From assembly GCF_017873135.1 (NCBI RefSeq), contig NZ_JAGGJV010000007.1, positions 186,001 through 250,000 of the forward strand: a stretch of 64,000 bases of DNA, read 5' to 3'. Below the pieces are notes generated by a model. It had not been told where the DNA came from. It made no database searches and saw nothing but the letters and a program-made list of their open reading frames with translations. This document shows positions 47,920 through 56,300 of this stretch, one piece after another (position 1 is the first letter of the stretch; each line of letters opens with the position of its first letter). The position numbers and the translations under genes were made by a program. This DNA comes from Rhizobium herbae (GTDB lineage Bacteria; Pseudomonadota; Alphaproteobacteria; Rhizobiales; Rhizobiaceae).

Positions 47920-48324
47920 ATGCAAACGGAATGGTCGCCAATCCCGCCGACAACAACGGGGCTCAGGGGTCGATGCCCGCGCTGCGGCCAGGGGCACATT
48001 TTCAACGGCTTCCTCAAGATGCGGCCAGAATGTGAAGTCTGCGGCCTCGACTATGGTTTTGCCGATCCGGCGGACGGCCCCGCATTCTTCGTCATCTGCT
48101 TTGCCTGCGTGCCAAGCGTCCTGCTCGGCGTGTGGCTTGAAGTCCAGTACAGTGCGCCCTTGTGGGTTCAGCTTCTGGTCACAGGCCCCTTCATGCTGGC
48201 CACCTGCATACCGCCCCTGCGGCCGCTCAAGGGATGGCTGGTCGCCAGCCAGTATTTCTACAAGGCGGAAGAGGGGAAACTTGTCTCGCCGTCGCCGATC
48301 GCACCGTCGAGCTCGGAAAGATGA
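47920..48324 (+). CDS. DUF983 family zinc-ribbon membrane protein
   Basis: 134 residues from the ATG at 47920 (AGGAG 8 bases upstream). CPRCGQGHIF and CEVCGLDYGFADPADGPAFF, a two-pair zinc ribbon, are followed by two hydrophobic helices (about 55-105) and a PPLRPLKGWLVASQYFYKA end, all typical of DUF983. Function unknown; often near oxidase assembly genes in alphaproteobacteria, though not here. Confidence 0.88.
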   Translation: MQTEWSPIPPTTTGLRGRCPRCGQGHIFNGFLKMRPECEVCGLDYGFADPADGPAFFVICFACVPSVLLGVWLEVQYSAPLWVQLLVTGPFMLATCIPPLRPLKGWLVASQYFYKAEEGKLVSPSPIAPSSSER

Positions 48325-48458
48325 GTCTCCCGGCCTCGATCATCTGCGACATTATCTGAAACATCTTGGCCATGCCGCCCGCCGTTTGCAACCGCAATCC
48401 GAAAGAGCCGGCGCGCGGCCACAGCGTTTGCCGCCATGGTCGCGCAGTCCTGGGGGAC

Positions 48459-49100
48459 TTACTGCAGCAGGGCGCGGGCGCCGAGCGACAGTTCCTTCAG
48501 GATGATGGCGCAAGACGTCGCACCGGCATCGAGCACGCCGAGCGACCGTTCGCCGAGACGACTGGCGCGGCCGATCTTTGCAACGAGATGGATGGTCGAA
48601 TCGCGGCCGGCTTCCGCGGCTTCCACCAATGCGTCGAGCGCCTCGCTGAAGGATTTTCCGGCAGCAGTCGCTGTGTCGAAGGCCTTGACGGCAGGCACCA
48701 GCGTATCGATCAGCGTCTTGTCGCCGACCTTGGCCGAGCCGATCTCCTGGATGCCGTCCAGTCCCGCATGCAACATGGCACTGTAGGTCTTCGCGTCCAC
48801 CGCCTCGACGCCCTGCAGCTTTTCGGCAAATTCGGTAAACATGACGCCGTAGAGCGGCCCCATTGACCCACCGATTTCCGTCATCAGCAGCGTGCCGAGC
48901 GTATCGAGCGCGTCGGAAAGCGAAGCGTCTTTGCCCTTCAGGCGCTCGGCGGCCATGCCGAAGCCCTTGGCCATGTTGACGCCATGGTCGCCGTCTCCGA
49001 TCTTGCCGTCGATCTCGCTGAGATAGGCGCGGTTTTCGATGATCCGTTCGGCCAGCGAAAGAACGATCGCGCCGGCGGCGGCATTTGAGAAAGTCTGCAT
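48459..49100 (-). CDS. dhaL: Dihydroxyacetone/erythrulose kinase subunit DhaL-like
   Basis: 213 residues from the ATG at 49100 (GGGGGA 8 bases upstream); the frame is open to 49556, but that lies inside dhaK. The Mg-ATP site DGDHGVNMAKG carries the Asp cluster of DhaL, and GGSMGPLYGVMF and GDKTLIDTLVPA are further family motifs. It pairs with DhaK, 14 bases upstream. In separate-subunit systems the phosphoryl donor may be ATP or the PTS protein DhaM; no dhaM is visible here. Context (SDR, rpiB, tpiA) points to a four-carbon ketose such as erythrulose rather than dihydroxyacetone. Confidence 0.9.
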   Translation of the reverse strand: MQTFSNAAAGAIVLSLAERIIENRAYLSEIDGKIGDGDHGVNMAKGFGMAAERLKGKDASLSDALDTLGTLLMTEIGGSMGPLYGVMFTEFAEKLQGVEAVDAKTYSAMLHAGLDGIQEIGSAKVGDKTLIDTLVPAVKAFDTATAAGKSFSEALDALVEAAEAGRDSTIHLVAKIGRASRLGERSLGVLDAGATSCAIILKELSLGARALLQ

Positions 49101-49114
49101 GGTGATATCCCCCG

Positions 49115-50107
49115 TCAAAGTACGATCGTGCAGCGCGCCTCGGCATCGATGAGCGTTTTCAGCTCGTCGTCGAGGGCCATCACCGTCAGCGTCGCCCCGA
49201 CCATTTCGAGCGAGGTGAAATAGTTGCCAATAAAGGTCTTGTGAATCTTCAGCCCACGCCCGGCGATCTCCTGCTCGATTGTATCGTAGAGGATGTAGAG
49301 TTCGTTGAGCGGCGTGGCACCGAGGCCGGAGACCAGGACCGCGACTTCCGTTCCTGCCGGCAGGGCATGATCGTCGAGTACGATCTTGCACATGTCCTTT
49401 GCCACAGCGTCCGCGGTCTTCAGGGGCTCGACCCGGACGCCGGGTTCGCCGTGGTGGCCGATGCCGACTTCCATGGTGCCCGGCTCGATCGGGAAATTCG
49501 GGTGTCCGACAGCCGGCAGGGTGCAGGGACCGAGCCCGACGCCGATCGAACGGCAATTGTCGATCGCCTTCTGCGCGGTTGCCCGCACTTCTTCAAGGCT
49601 TGCTCCGTTCGCCGCCTTGGCGCCGCCGACCTTCCACATGAAGATTTCCCCGGCCACGCCACGGCGCTTGTCGCGCTCCTCTGGCGGTGCCGAGCAAACA
49701 TCGTCATTGGCAACCACCGTCGCGATCTCGATGCCGGCCTTTGCGGCCAGCTTGATCGCCATTTTCACGTTCATGTTGTCGCCCGCATAATTGCCGTAGA
49801 GGCAGACGACGCCCTTGCCGCTATCGGCTTCGCGCATGGCGTCATAAAAACTCTTGGCCGTTGGGGACGAGAACAGCTCGCCGACCGCCACGGCATCCAG
49901 CATGTTGCGGCCGGTGTAGCCGATGAAGGCCGGCTCATGCCCCGAACCGCCGCCGGTGATGACGCCGACCTTGCCCGGTACGGGCGCGTGCCGGGAGACG
50001 ATGACCCTCGGATTTTCGGCAAGACGAACGAGATCGGAATGGGCCTTGACGAAACCCTTGACGGTATCTTCGACCACTTCGTCCGGATTATTGATGAACC
50101 TTTGCAT
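49115..50107 (-). CDS. dhaK: Dihydroxyacetone/erythrulose kinase subunit DhaK-like
   Basis: 330 residues, substrate-binding subunit. GGGSGHEP (52-59, with H57) and GIGHHGEPG (H219 expected to hold the ketose as a hemiaminal) are intact. DDVCSAPPEERDKRRG and NCRSIGVGLGPCTLP match the family. It starts 27 bases after the SDR stop and is followed by dhaL. Homologues phosphorylate D- or L-erythrulose in threitol catabolism. Confidence 0.93.
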   Translation of the reverse strand: MQRFINNPDEVVEDTVKGFVKAHSDLVRLAENPRVIVSRHAPVPGKVGVITGGGSGHEPAFIGYTGRNMLDAVAVGELFSSPTAKSFYDAMREADSGKGVVCLYGNYAGDNMNVKMAIKLAAKAGIEIATVVANDDVCSAPPEERDKRRGVAGEIFMWKVGGAKAANGASLEEVRATAQKAIDNCRSIGVGLGPCTLPAVGHPNFPIEPGTMEVGIGHHGEPGVRVEPLKTADAVAKDMCKIVLDDHALPAGTEVAVLVSGLGATPLNELYILYDTIEQEIAGRGLKIHKTFIGNYFTSLEMVGATLTVMALDDELKTLIDAEARCTIVL

Positions 50108-50134
50108 GGTAACTCCTGTCTATGTCGTCGCGCG

Positions 50135-50908
50135 TCAGAGGATCGTGTAGCCGCCGTCGATCAGAAGATCGGCGCCGTTGATCATGTCCGCGCCGGCGGA
50201 GGCCAGAAACACGGCGGCGGCGGCAATTTCTTCGGGGTAGGCAAAGCGTCCCGTGGGGATGCGCTTGCGCGCAGCCTCTCCCTTTTCGCCGGCCCAGGCC
50301 TTCTTGCCGAGCTCGGTGAGCACGATGGTCGGCGACAGCGTGTTGACGCAGATGCCGTGCTTGCCCCATTCGGCGGCAAAGGTCTTAGACAGGCCGATGA
50401 CGCCGAATTTCGAGGCACAATAGGCGACGTGTTCCTCGATGGCGACCGTGCCCGCCTGCGAGGCAAGATTGATGATCTTGCCGCCCTTGGCCGCTGCGAT
50501 CATCACCCGGCCGACGGCCTGCGTCACGAGGAAGGTGCCCTTGAGATTGATGTCGATGGTCTTGTCCCAGTGCTCCAGCGCCAGGTCTTCGGCTGGAGCG
50601 AGAAAGGCAACGCCGGCGCTGTTGACGGCAATGTCGATACCGCCGAAGGCCGCGACGACATCGGCAACCGCTGCCTGGACCGATGCGGGGTCGGCGACAT
50701 TGCAGACGAACGGCTTGGCTTCCCCGCCGAGGCGGGTCGCCTGAGCGGCAGCCGCATCGGCATTAATGTCGAGGACGGCAACCTTCGCGCCCTTGGATGC
50801 GAAGGCAGCGGTGATCGCTGCACCGATACCGGAGGCGCCGCCGGTGACCAGCGCCACCTTGCCGGTCAAGGGAAAGTTCAGGTCGATCTGTGGGGCAGTA
50901 TCGGTCAT
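50135..50908 (-). CDS. SDR-family polyol dehydrogenase
   Basis: 257-residue classical short-chain dehydrogenase: TGGASGIG (22-29), VNSAGV, catalytic S150, Y163 and K167 (YCASK), and Asp at the end of beta-2 (VLDINAD) favouring NAD. First surviving gene of the dhaK-dhaL operon. D-threitol dehydrogenases are SDRs encoded next to DhaK-type kinases in Mycobacterium smegmatis, which fits. A galactitol or other polyol dehydrogenase is possible. Confidence 0.88.
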   Translation of the reverse strand: MTDTAPQIDLNFPLTGKVALVTGGASGIGAAITAAFASKGAKVAVLDINADAAAAQATRLGGEAKPFVCNVADPASVQAAVADVVAAFGGIDIAVNSAGVAFLAPAEDLALEHWDKTIDINLKGTFLVTQAVGRVMIAAAKGGKIINLASQAGTVAIEEHVAYCASKFGVIGLSKTFAAEWGKHGICVNTLSPTIVLTELGKKAWAGEKGEAARKRIPTGRFAYPEEIAAAAVFLASAGADMINGADLLIDGGYTIL

Positions 50909-50981
50909 GGTGTCAAACCTCGGTTGTGAGTTCAGCGAGGCGGTCTGCCCCGGTAGAGTGGCCGCCCGCTCTTATTCTTAC

Positions 50982-51120
50982 TTACTTACGCGCTTCCAGC
51001 AGCTTGTCGACATTTTCGCCGGTCACGGGCGTCCACGGCGATGCCGGAAGCAAGGGCCTCGGCCGGATTGTTGAACTCGACGGGCGTGCCGCGCCAGGTC
51101 GCCCGAAAGCAAGCATCCGC
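50982..51120 (-). pseudogene. Remnant of a lost coding sequence (ABC sugar-binding protein tail?)
   Basis: On the minus strand, TWRGTPVEFNNPAEALASGI then, after a one-base frame change near 51030, VTGENVDKLLEARK and a TAA at 50982-50984. Joined, this reads like the C-terminal end of a periplasmic sugar-binding protein, with the stop 74 bases before the SDR start. Nothing convincing continues upstream of about 51120. I read it as a decayed 3' end of a transporter gene that once preceded the SDR-dhaK-dhaL genes. The call is by eye. Confidence 0.45.
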
Positions 51121-51252
51121 CCCGGCTTTACTATCATGCAATTGAGCCGAAGCCTCCCTTTCAGCCACTAAAATGGCAAAGCGGGCACTGCGGATACGAA
51201 GCGTTAACTATATGCTTTGTAAATCAGAATCGCCAACATGGAGAACCGCCGG

Positions 51253-51543
51253 ATGAGTGCTGCGTTGATGGATTTGCGTTTTTCGGAAACGGAAGAACGG
51301 GTCGTGCCGTTTCCTTTGTCGGGACAGGTCAGCACCATCAGGCGCTGCGCTTCGAAACTGGAAAGCATCCATGGCGAAGAGGCGCTTCAATATTGGAAAG
51401 CCGAATGCCGCGCCCTGGCGGAAAATCTGCGAAACCGCGGCTGTGCCGAAGAAGCGATCCGCGCGCAGGTCATGGCCTTCCAGACTGAAGTCCAGGTGGA
51501 AATGATGCGCCGGTATTCGGATCGCCTGGCCGCCGAAGCGTAA
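51253..51543 (+). CDS. Small DUF6074-like protein
   Basis: 96 residues from the ATG at 51253 (GGAG 9 bases upstream; an ATG at 51238 has no ribosome site). VVPFPLSGQVSTIRRCASKL, ALQYWKAECRALAENL and AIRAQVMAFQTEVQVEMMRR make a short helical protein of the kind widespread in Rhizobiales (DUF6074). Function unknown. It sits between the polyol genes and the hemophore locus, oriented with the latter. Confidence 0.75.
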   Translation: MSAALMDLRFSETEERVVPFPLSGQVSTIRRCASKLESIHGEEALQYWKAECRALAENLRNRGCAEEAIRAQVMAFQTEVQVEMMRRYSDRLAAEA

Positions 51544-51769
51544 GGCGGCGACCACCTCGATCCGTAAACGGGTAAGAGCACGGCTGCGGCGACCGCATCG
51601 TCGGGCCTTGGACGCGGACGAAACCGCCACGCGCCGCAAAATATCAGGCGAAACATGATATTTGCCGATCGCGTCCGTTTAGGCGACGCGAGGTTTGGGC
51701 CCCCGCCGGCGAAAATGCACTTTTGTGGCGTGGTGCAAGATTTTTTCGACCAAAGCCCTTCAGATATAC

Positions 51770-51785
51770 TTGACTCTAAAATTCA
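51770..51785 (+). promoter_or_regulatory. Candidate RirA-type iron-responsive box over a -35 element
   Basis: TGACTCTAAAATTCA (51771-51785) fits the TGA-N9-TCA pattern described for iron-responsive (IRO) operators in rhizobia. It overlaps TTGACT (51770-51775), a -35-like hexamer; a weak -10 (TCTAAA, 51791-51796) follows at 15 bases. The motif is short and can occur by chance. Confidence 0.4.
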
Positions 51786-51975
51786 TGATATCTAAACGTT
51801 TCCGCAGGGTAACGAATTCTAACGGCTGAAAGGTCGTCGGATTTTCGGCCCTGGGTTCGTGCGCTCAACATATTCGGGCTGCCGTCCCTTGGACTATAGG
51901 CATGCCCGGTCGATGCTCCTCTCTCGGAGCCTGCCCGGTTCGGGCAAACCCAAACCATCGTCATTGATCTTCCGG

Positions 51976-52030
51976 CCGGTGCGGCACCTCGCACCGGTAC
52001 GGCGAAGCTTTGCGCTTCGGTTCGGTTTTG
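51976..52030 (+). terminator. Tandem hairpins in hemophore leader (attenuator-like)
   Basis: Stem 1: CCGGTGCG (51976-51983) with CGCACCGG (51990-51997). Stem 2: CGAAGC (52003-52008) with GCTTCG (52014-52019), followed closely by TTTT at 52026. It may be an intrinsic terminator of a small upstream transcript or an attenuator. Confidence 0.4.
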
Positions 52031-52279
52031 GGGAGGCCTTCGTTGTGAATACCATCATCAAGGATATGCGCGCCGATTTCTGGTGTCTCGCGGGTCTGTT
52101 CACGAGGACAGGCTTCCGTTCGACACCGGCTGAAGGCGCCCGGCCGGCCATTCACCACCCTTCCCGACGCGTGGAGAAGCTCCATGCAGAAACAGGAAAG
52201 ACGATGACTATGGCAACGAGACCGATCTCCCACCACGACCGCGCACCTGCGCCAGCTGCAACGGCAAGGAGCGCTTGAT

Positions 52280-53227
52280 ATGGCTGTGACCATCACCGTC
52301 GGCACCACGGCCGGCCTCAACTATGACGACTATCTGAGCACCTCGTCCACCTCCTTCCTTAACGGCAACGTCGCCGACCCGGGCTATGGCGAGTTCTACG
52401 GCACCGCCCACTCCGTCTTCGGCGGGCCGCAGCATCTCGTTTCCAGCTCGGCTGTCGACGGAACCGCCACGCCGACGGAGAAGGGCGTGCTCGCCACCGG
52501 CGATTTCGACTATAATTTCAACGGCCATACCCTCGATGGCACGCTGAACAAGGTCGAATTCGGTTATGGCCCGAAGCTCAACACGGCTGGCCTGCTCGGC
52601 GCCGACAGCTACGTGACGCTCGACAGCGGCACGGACCTGACGATCGACGGCCTCAACCTGACGACGACAGGGGCAGGGGCCAACACCACGCACTCGATCC
52701 TCTACGGCTTCATCAGTGATACCGCCGTACCGCTGACGGACTATCTCGCGTCGCTCACATCGGGCGTCGAGTTCATCGGCAATACCGGCAACGACACTTT
52801 TACGGGCTATGGCTACAACGACGTCATCTCCGGCGGCGGTGGAGCCGATACGCTCAGGAGTGCTGGTGGCAATGACACCATCAATGGTGGCGCCGGGAAC
52901 GACATCATCAACGGCGGTGCAGGCATCGATACGCTGACGGGCGCCGGCGGCAACGACATCTTCGTCTTCGTGTCGGCAGCGGAAGCCAATAGCGACACCA
53001 TCGCCGATTTCAACGCTGGCACGTCATCGGGTTTCGCTGACCGTCTGGACCTCAGAGGCAGCAGTGTAACCGCTTTCTCCGGCGCGGCCGCCAACAACAG
53101 CATTTGGTTCGACAGTGGATCCAGCAAGTTCTTCGCCGACACGACCGGTGACGCAACGGCTGACTTCGAGATCAACGTCGCATCGATCTCCGGAACACTT
53201 GGCGGGAGCGATTTCATTTTCGTTTAG
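52280..53227 (+). CDS. HasA-like hemophore domain fused to RTX repeats (315 aa)
   Basis: Predicted secreted haem-binding protein. Residues 1-170 follow the HasA fold in order: NGNVADPGYGEFYG, DFDYNFNGHTLDGTLNKVEFG, then LTIDGLNL and THSILYGFISD. Y78 and H83 correspond to the haem-ligating Tyr and its partner His of HasA (Y75/H83 in Serratia); the distal His32-type ligand is not evident. Residues about 165-226 are RTX Ca-binding nonapeptides (GGAGNDIINGG). The C-terminus ends in SDFIFV, a typical type I secretion tail, and there is no N-terminal signal peptide. AAGGAG lies about 9 bases before the ATG. A strong terminator follows. Confidence 0.8.
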   Translation: MAVTITVGTTAGLNYDDYLSTSSTSFLNGNVADPGYGEFYGTAHSVFGGPQHLVSSSAVDGTATPTEKGVLATGDFDYNFNGHTLDGTLNKVEFGYGPKLNTAGLLGADSYVTLDSGTDLTIDGLNLTTTGAGANTTHSILYGFISDTAVPLTDYLASLTSGVEFIGNTGNDTFTGYGYNDVISGGGGADTLRSAGGNDTINGGAGNDIINGGAGIDTLTGAGGNDIFVFVSAAEANSDTIADFNAGTSSGFADRLDLRGSSVTAFSGAAANNSIWFDSGSSKFFADTTGDATADFEINVASISGTLGGSDFIFV

Positions 53228-53238
53228 CCGCGACTTCG

Positions 53239-53279
53239 GGCGGATGGCTGCGCTTCGCCGCAGCCATCCGCCATTTTTG
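53239..53279 (+). terminator. Intrinsic terminator after first hemophore gene
   Basis: A 14-bp perfect stem (GGCGGATGGCTGCG, 53239-53252, and its complement at 53259-53272), a 6-base loop and TTTTT. It separates the 315-aa gene from the large gene, which may therefore need its own promoter (53280-53377) or read-through. Confidence 0.9.
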
Positions 53280-53377
53280 AAAACAGCCGGTCCTGATCTT
53301 CGGAATGCTTCGCGGATCAGGCTGGAACCACAAACCGCCAGGGCGTCAGCGCCCTTCACAAGCTCAAAGGACTTCAG

Positions 53378-56300
53378 ATGGCCACCGCCTCGACGACTAC
53401 ACCGCAAGGGACCACCATCACGATCGACGACAACAGCTTTGATCCGCAGATTGCTGCCGGAACGGTTGTTGCCACGGTCACCGTCTCTGATCCGGATGGC
53501 CTGTGGAACTTTTTCATCGTCCCGCCAGACATCGATGGGCAAAGCGCCATGACGTCCTTCGGGTGGGTTTATGATGCTGCAGGGTCGCAGGGCGCGGCCG
53601 AAGAAGGCATCAGTTTCGAGGAAAACACGACCTCGTTCACGATCAAGATCGTTGCTCTCACGAACATCGATTTCGGCGCGCTCACCTCTTACGATTTCGG
53701 TTTCGCGACAGCCTACGGTCCGACCTACGACGAGGTCGAATACGAAGAGGGCATCTTCCTGCCGCTTACGATTGAGGAAGATCCCGGTGCCGTCCCCACC
53801 GCCACCGACGACACCGCCTCGGCAGGCAAGAACATCCGGACGACGATCAACGTTCTCGCCAACGACACCGATTCCGACGGCACGATCGATCCGACGACGG
53901 TGACGGTGGTTGATGGCCCCGATCATGGCACGTTCAGCGTCAATGCCACGACCGGCGTGATCACCTACACGCCGACGAAGGATTATGTCGGTTCGGACAG
54001 CTTTACCTATACGGTGAAGGACAATGACGGCAACGTGTCGGGCGAGGCGACGGTCACCATCGGCGTCGACTCGAAGCTGACGCTGACCTCGTCCAACGAA
54101 GCATTCGCCGCGGATGCGCTGGCCATCGGGACAGTCGAAGTCGACGGTGGTGCTGGCGACGACTATCTGAGCGGTTCCAGCAACCCTTCCACGGCGGGCG
54201 CCGACACGTTCTACGGCGGCGACGGCAACGACATCATCTTCGGCGCCACCGGCAATGACTATATCGAAGGTAATGCCGGCAACGATTACCTGCGCAGCGG
54301 CAGCGGCAACGACACGCTGGTCGGCGGCGAGGGTAACGATACCTATGGCATCCGCTTCTTCGCCAACAAGACGAGTAGCACGGTCGATACCGGAACGGTG
54401 ACGATCATCGACGACGACGGTGTTTTGTGGAACGGCGCGCCGCGTCCGGCCACGGTTCCCTCTGAATGGAGCTCCCAGCCACCAGCCGCCGCCGGCTATC
54501 AGATCACGGGTACGGCGACGAGCACCGGAGAAGGTACCTGGGACCTGGTGGTGGCCGACGACAACGGCGGCACCAAGACCTTTGCGCTCACTCTGGACGG
54601 CGACGACCTGAAGATCGTCGGCGGCAGCGAGACCGTCACTATCAAGGACTACATCAACGGCAAATTCGGCATTACGCTGGACGGCGTTGTTGTTCCGACG
54701 CCGGTCGCCACGGCCGATTCGGCCGCGACGGTGAAGGACCTGTCGAAGACGATCGACGTGCTTGCCAACGACACGGACGCGGACGGCACGCTGGGTCCGA
54801 CGACGGTGACGATCGTCGATGGCCCGCTGCACGGCACGCTCACCGTCAACGCAACGACGGGCGTGATCACCTACAAGCCGACAGCCGGTTATGTCGGCGC
54901 CGACAGCTTCACCTATACGGTCAAGGACGATGCCGGTAACACCTCGAACGTCGCGGCGGTAACCCTTGATGTGGCGGCAGCGCATATCCTCACCTCGGGC
55001 GACGATGTGTTCTCGGGCGACACGAAAGGCCTGACGGCCTCTGGTATCGAGGTCCACGGTGGCGCTGGCGATGACTATATCGTCACCAGCAACCAGGTGG
55101 CGATGCCCGACACGATCTATGGCGACGATGGCAACGACCTGATCTTCACCGGCCGCGGCGACGACTATGTCGAGGGCGGTGCTGGCAACGACGTGATCCA
55201 TGCCCGCGCGGGCAACGACACGGTGATCGGCGGCGCAGGCGACGATACCTATGTCGTCCGTTTCACCGATACCGGCACGACAACGATCACCGACGACGAC
55301 GGCACGCTTTTCCATGGCACGTTCACGCCGGCGAGCATCCCCGCGTCCTGGTCCCCGGCGCCGGGCGCAACGAGCGGTTTCGGCATCAGTGGCGAGGCGA
55401 CCATCGTCAGCGAAGGTGTCTGGAGCCTGGCGGTGATCGAAACATCGGGCACCGTTCATACCCTCACGCTCACCTTGACGGACGGCGACCTCACCATCGT
55501 CGAATCCGGCAAGCCGCAGACCGTCGTCATCAAGGACTACGTCAACGGCACCTTCGGCATCACGCTGGCGTCTGAAAACCATGCGCCGACGAACCTTGCC
55601 CTGTCCAATGACAATGTCGATGAAAACAGCGATGTCGGTACTGTCGTCGGCACCCTGTCGGCCACCGATCCGGAAGGCGGCGCGGTGACCTACACCCTGG
55701 CCCAGCCAAGCGACTATTTCGAGATCGTCGGCAACCAGATCAAGGTCAAGGGTTCGCTCGATTACGAGACGATAGCGTCGCATGACCTCACGATCGTTGC
55801 ATCGGATGCGGACGGCAATACAACGCAGCAGACGTTCGAGATCGGGGTCAACGATCTCGACGAAGCACCGACCGAACCGTCGAAGGGCACGATCACCATC
55901 GACGTGTCCGGCTCGGGCACGACGGGCGTCGATTTCGAAGCCTATATGCGCGGCGGCTTCATCTCCGACACAGTCGGCGGCGGCTTCCCGTCCTTCGACA
56001 ACAGCAGCGCATTCATCGGCGAGGAGATGTTCATCGGCTACGGCACGGACGCCACGTCGAAATACGTTCTCGCCCACGGCAACCTCGAATATTCCTTCGG
56101 CACCCACACGATCGTCGGTGAAATCAACACGATCGAGTTCGGCACGCGCGGTACCGGCAGCTTCGACAGCAACGGCTACTTCACTGGCGCCGACACCCTG
56201 CTGAAGATCACCGGGCTCACCTTCGCCAATGGCAAGCCAGCCAACTCGACCGAAGAAGCGCAGATCGAGGCAAACGGCCTCGTACACCTCTTCGGTATCG

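Larger units (their letters stand above)
51544..52279. other. Long leader region upstream of the first hemophore gene
   Basis: 736 bases with no gene I can support. It contains a TGA-N9-TCA iron-box candidate over a -35-like TTGACT (51770-51785), then, about 200 bases on, two consecutive hairpins (51976-51997 and 52003-52019) followed by TTTT at 52026-52029. This layout could be an attenuated leader or a short separate transcript. An open frame at 51859-52278 has poor protein character. Confidence 0.5.

Noticed and set aside
51859-52278. A 139-codon plus-strand frame just before the first hemophore gene
   Set aside because: Arg/Pro/Ser-rich with no domain and no good ribosome site, and it spans the hairpins of the leader. 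Treated as non-coding.
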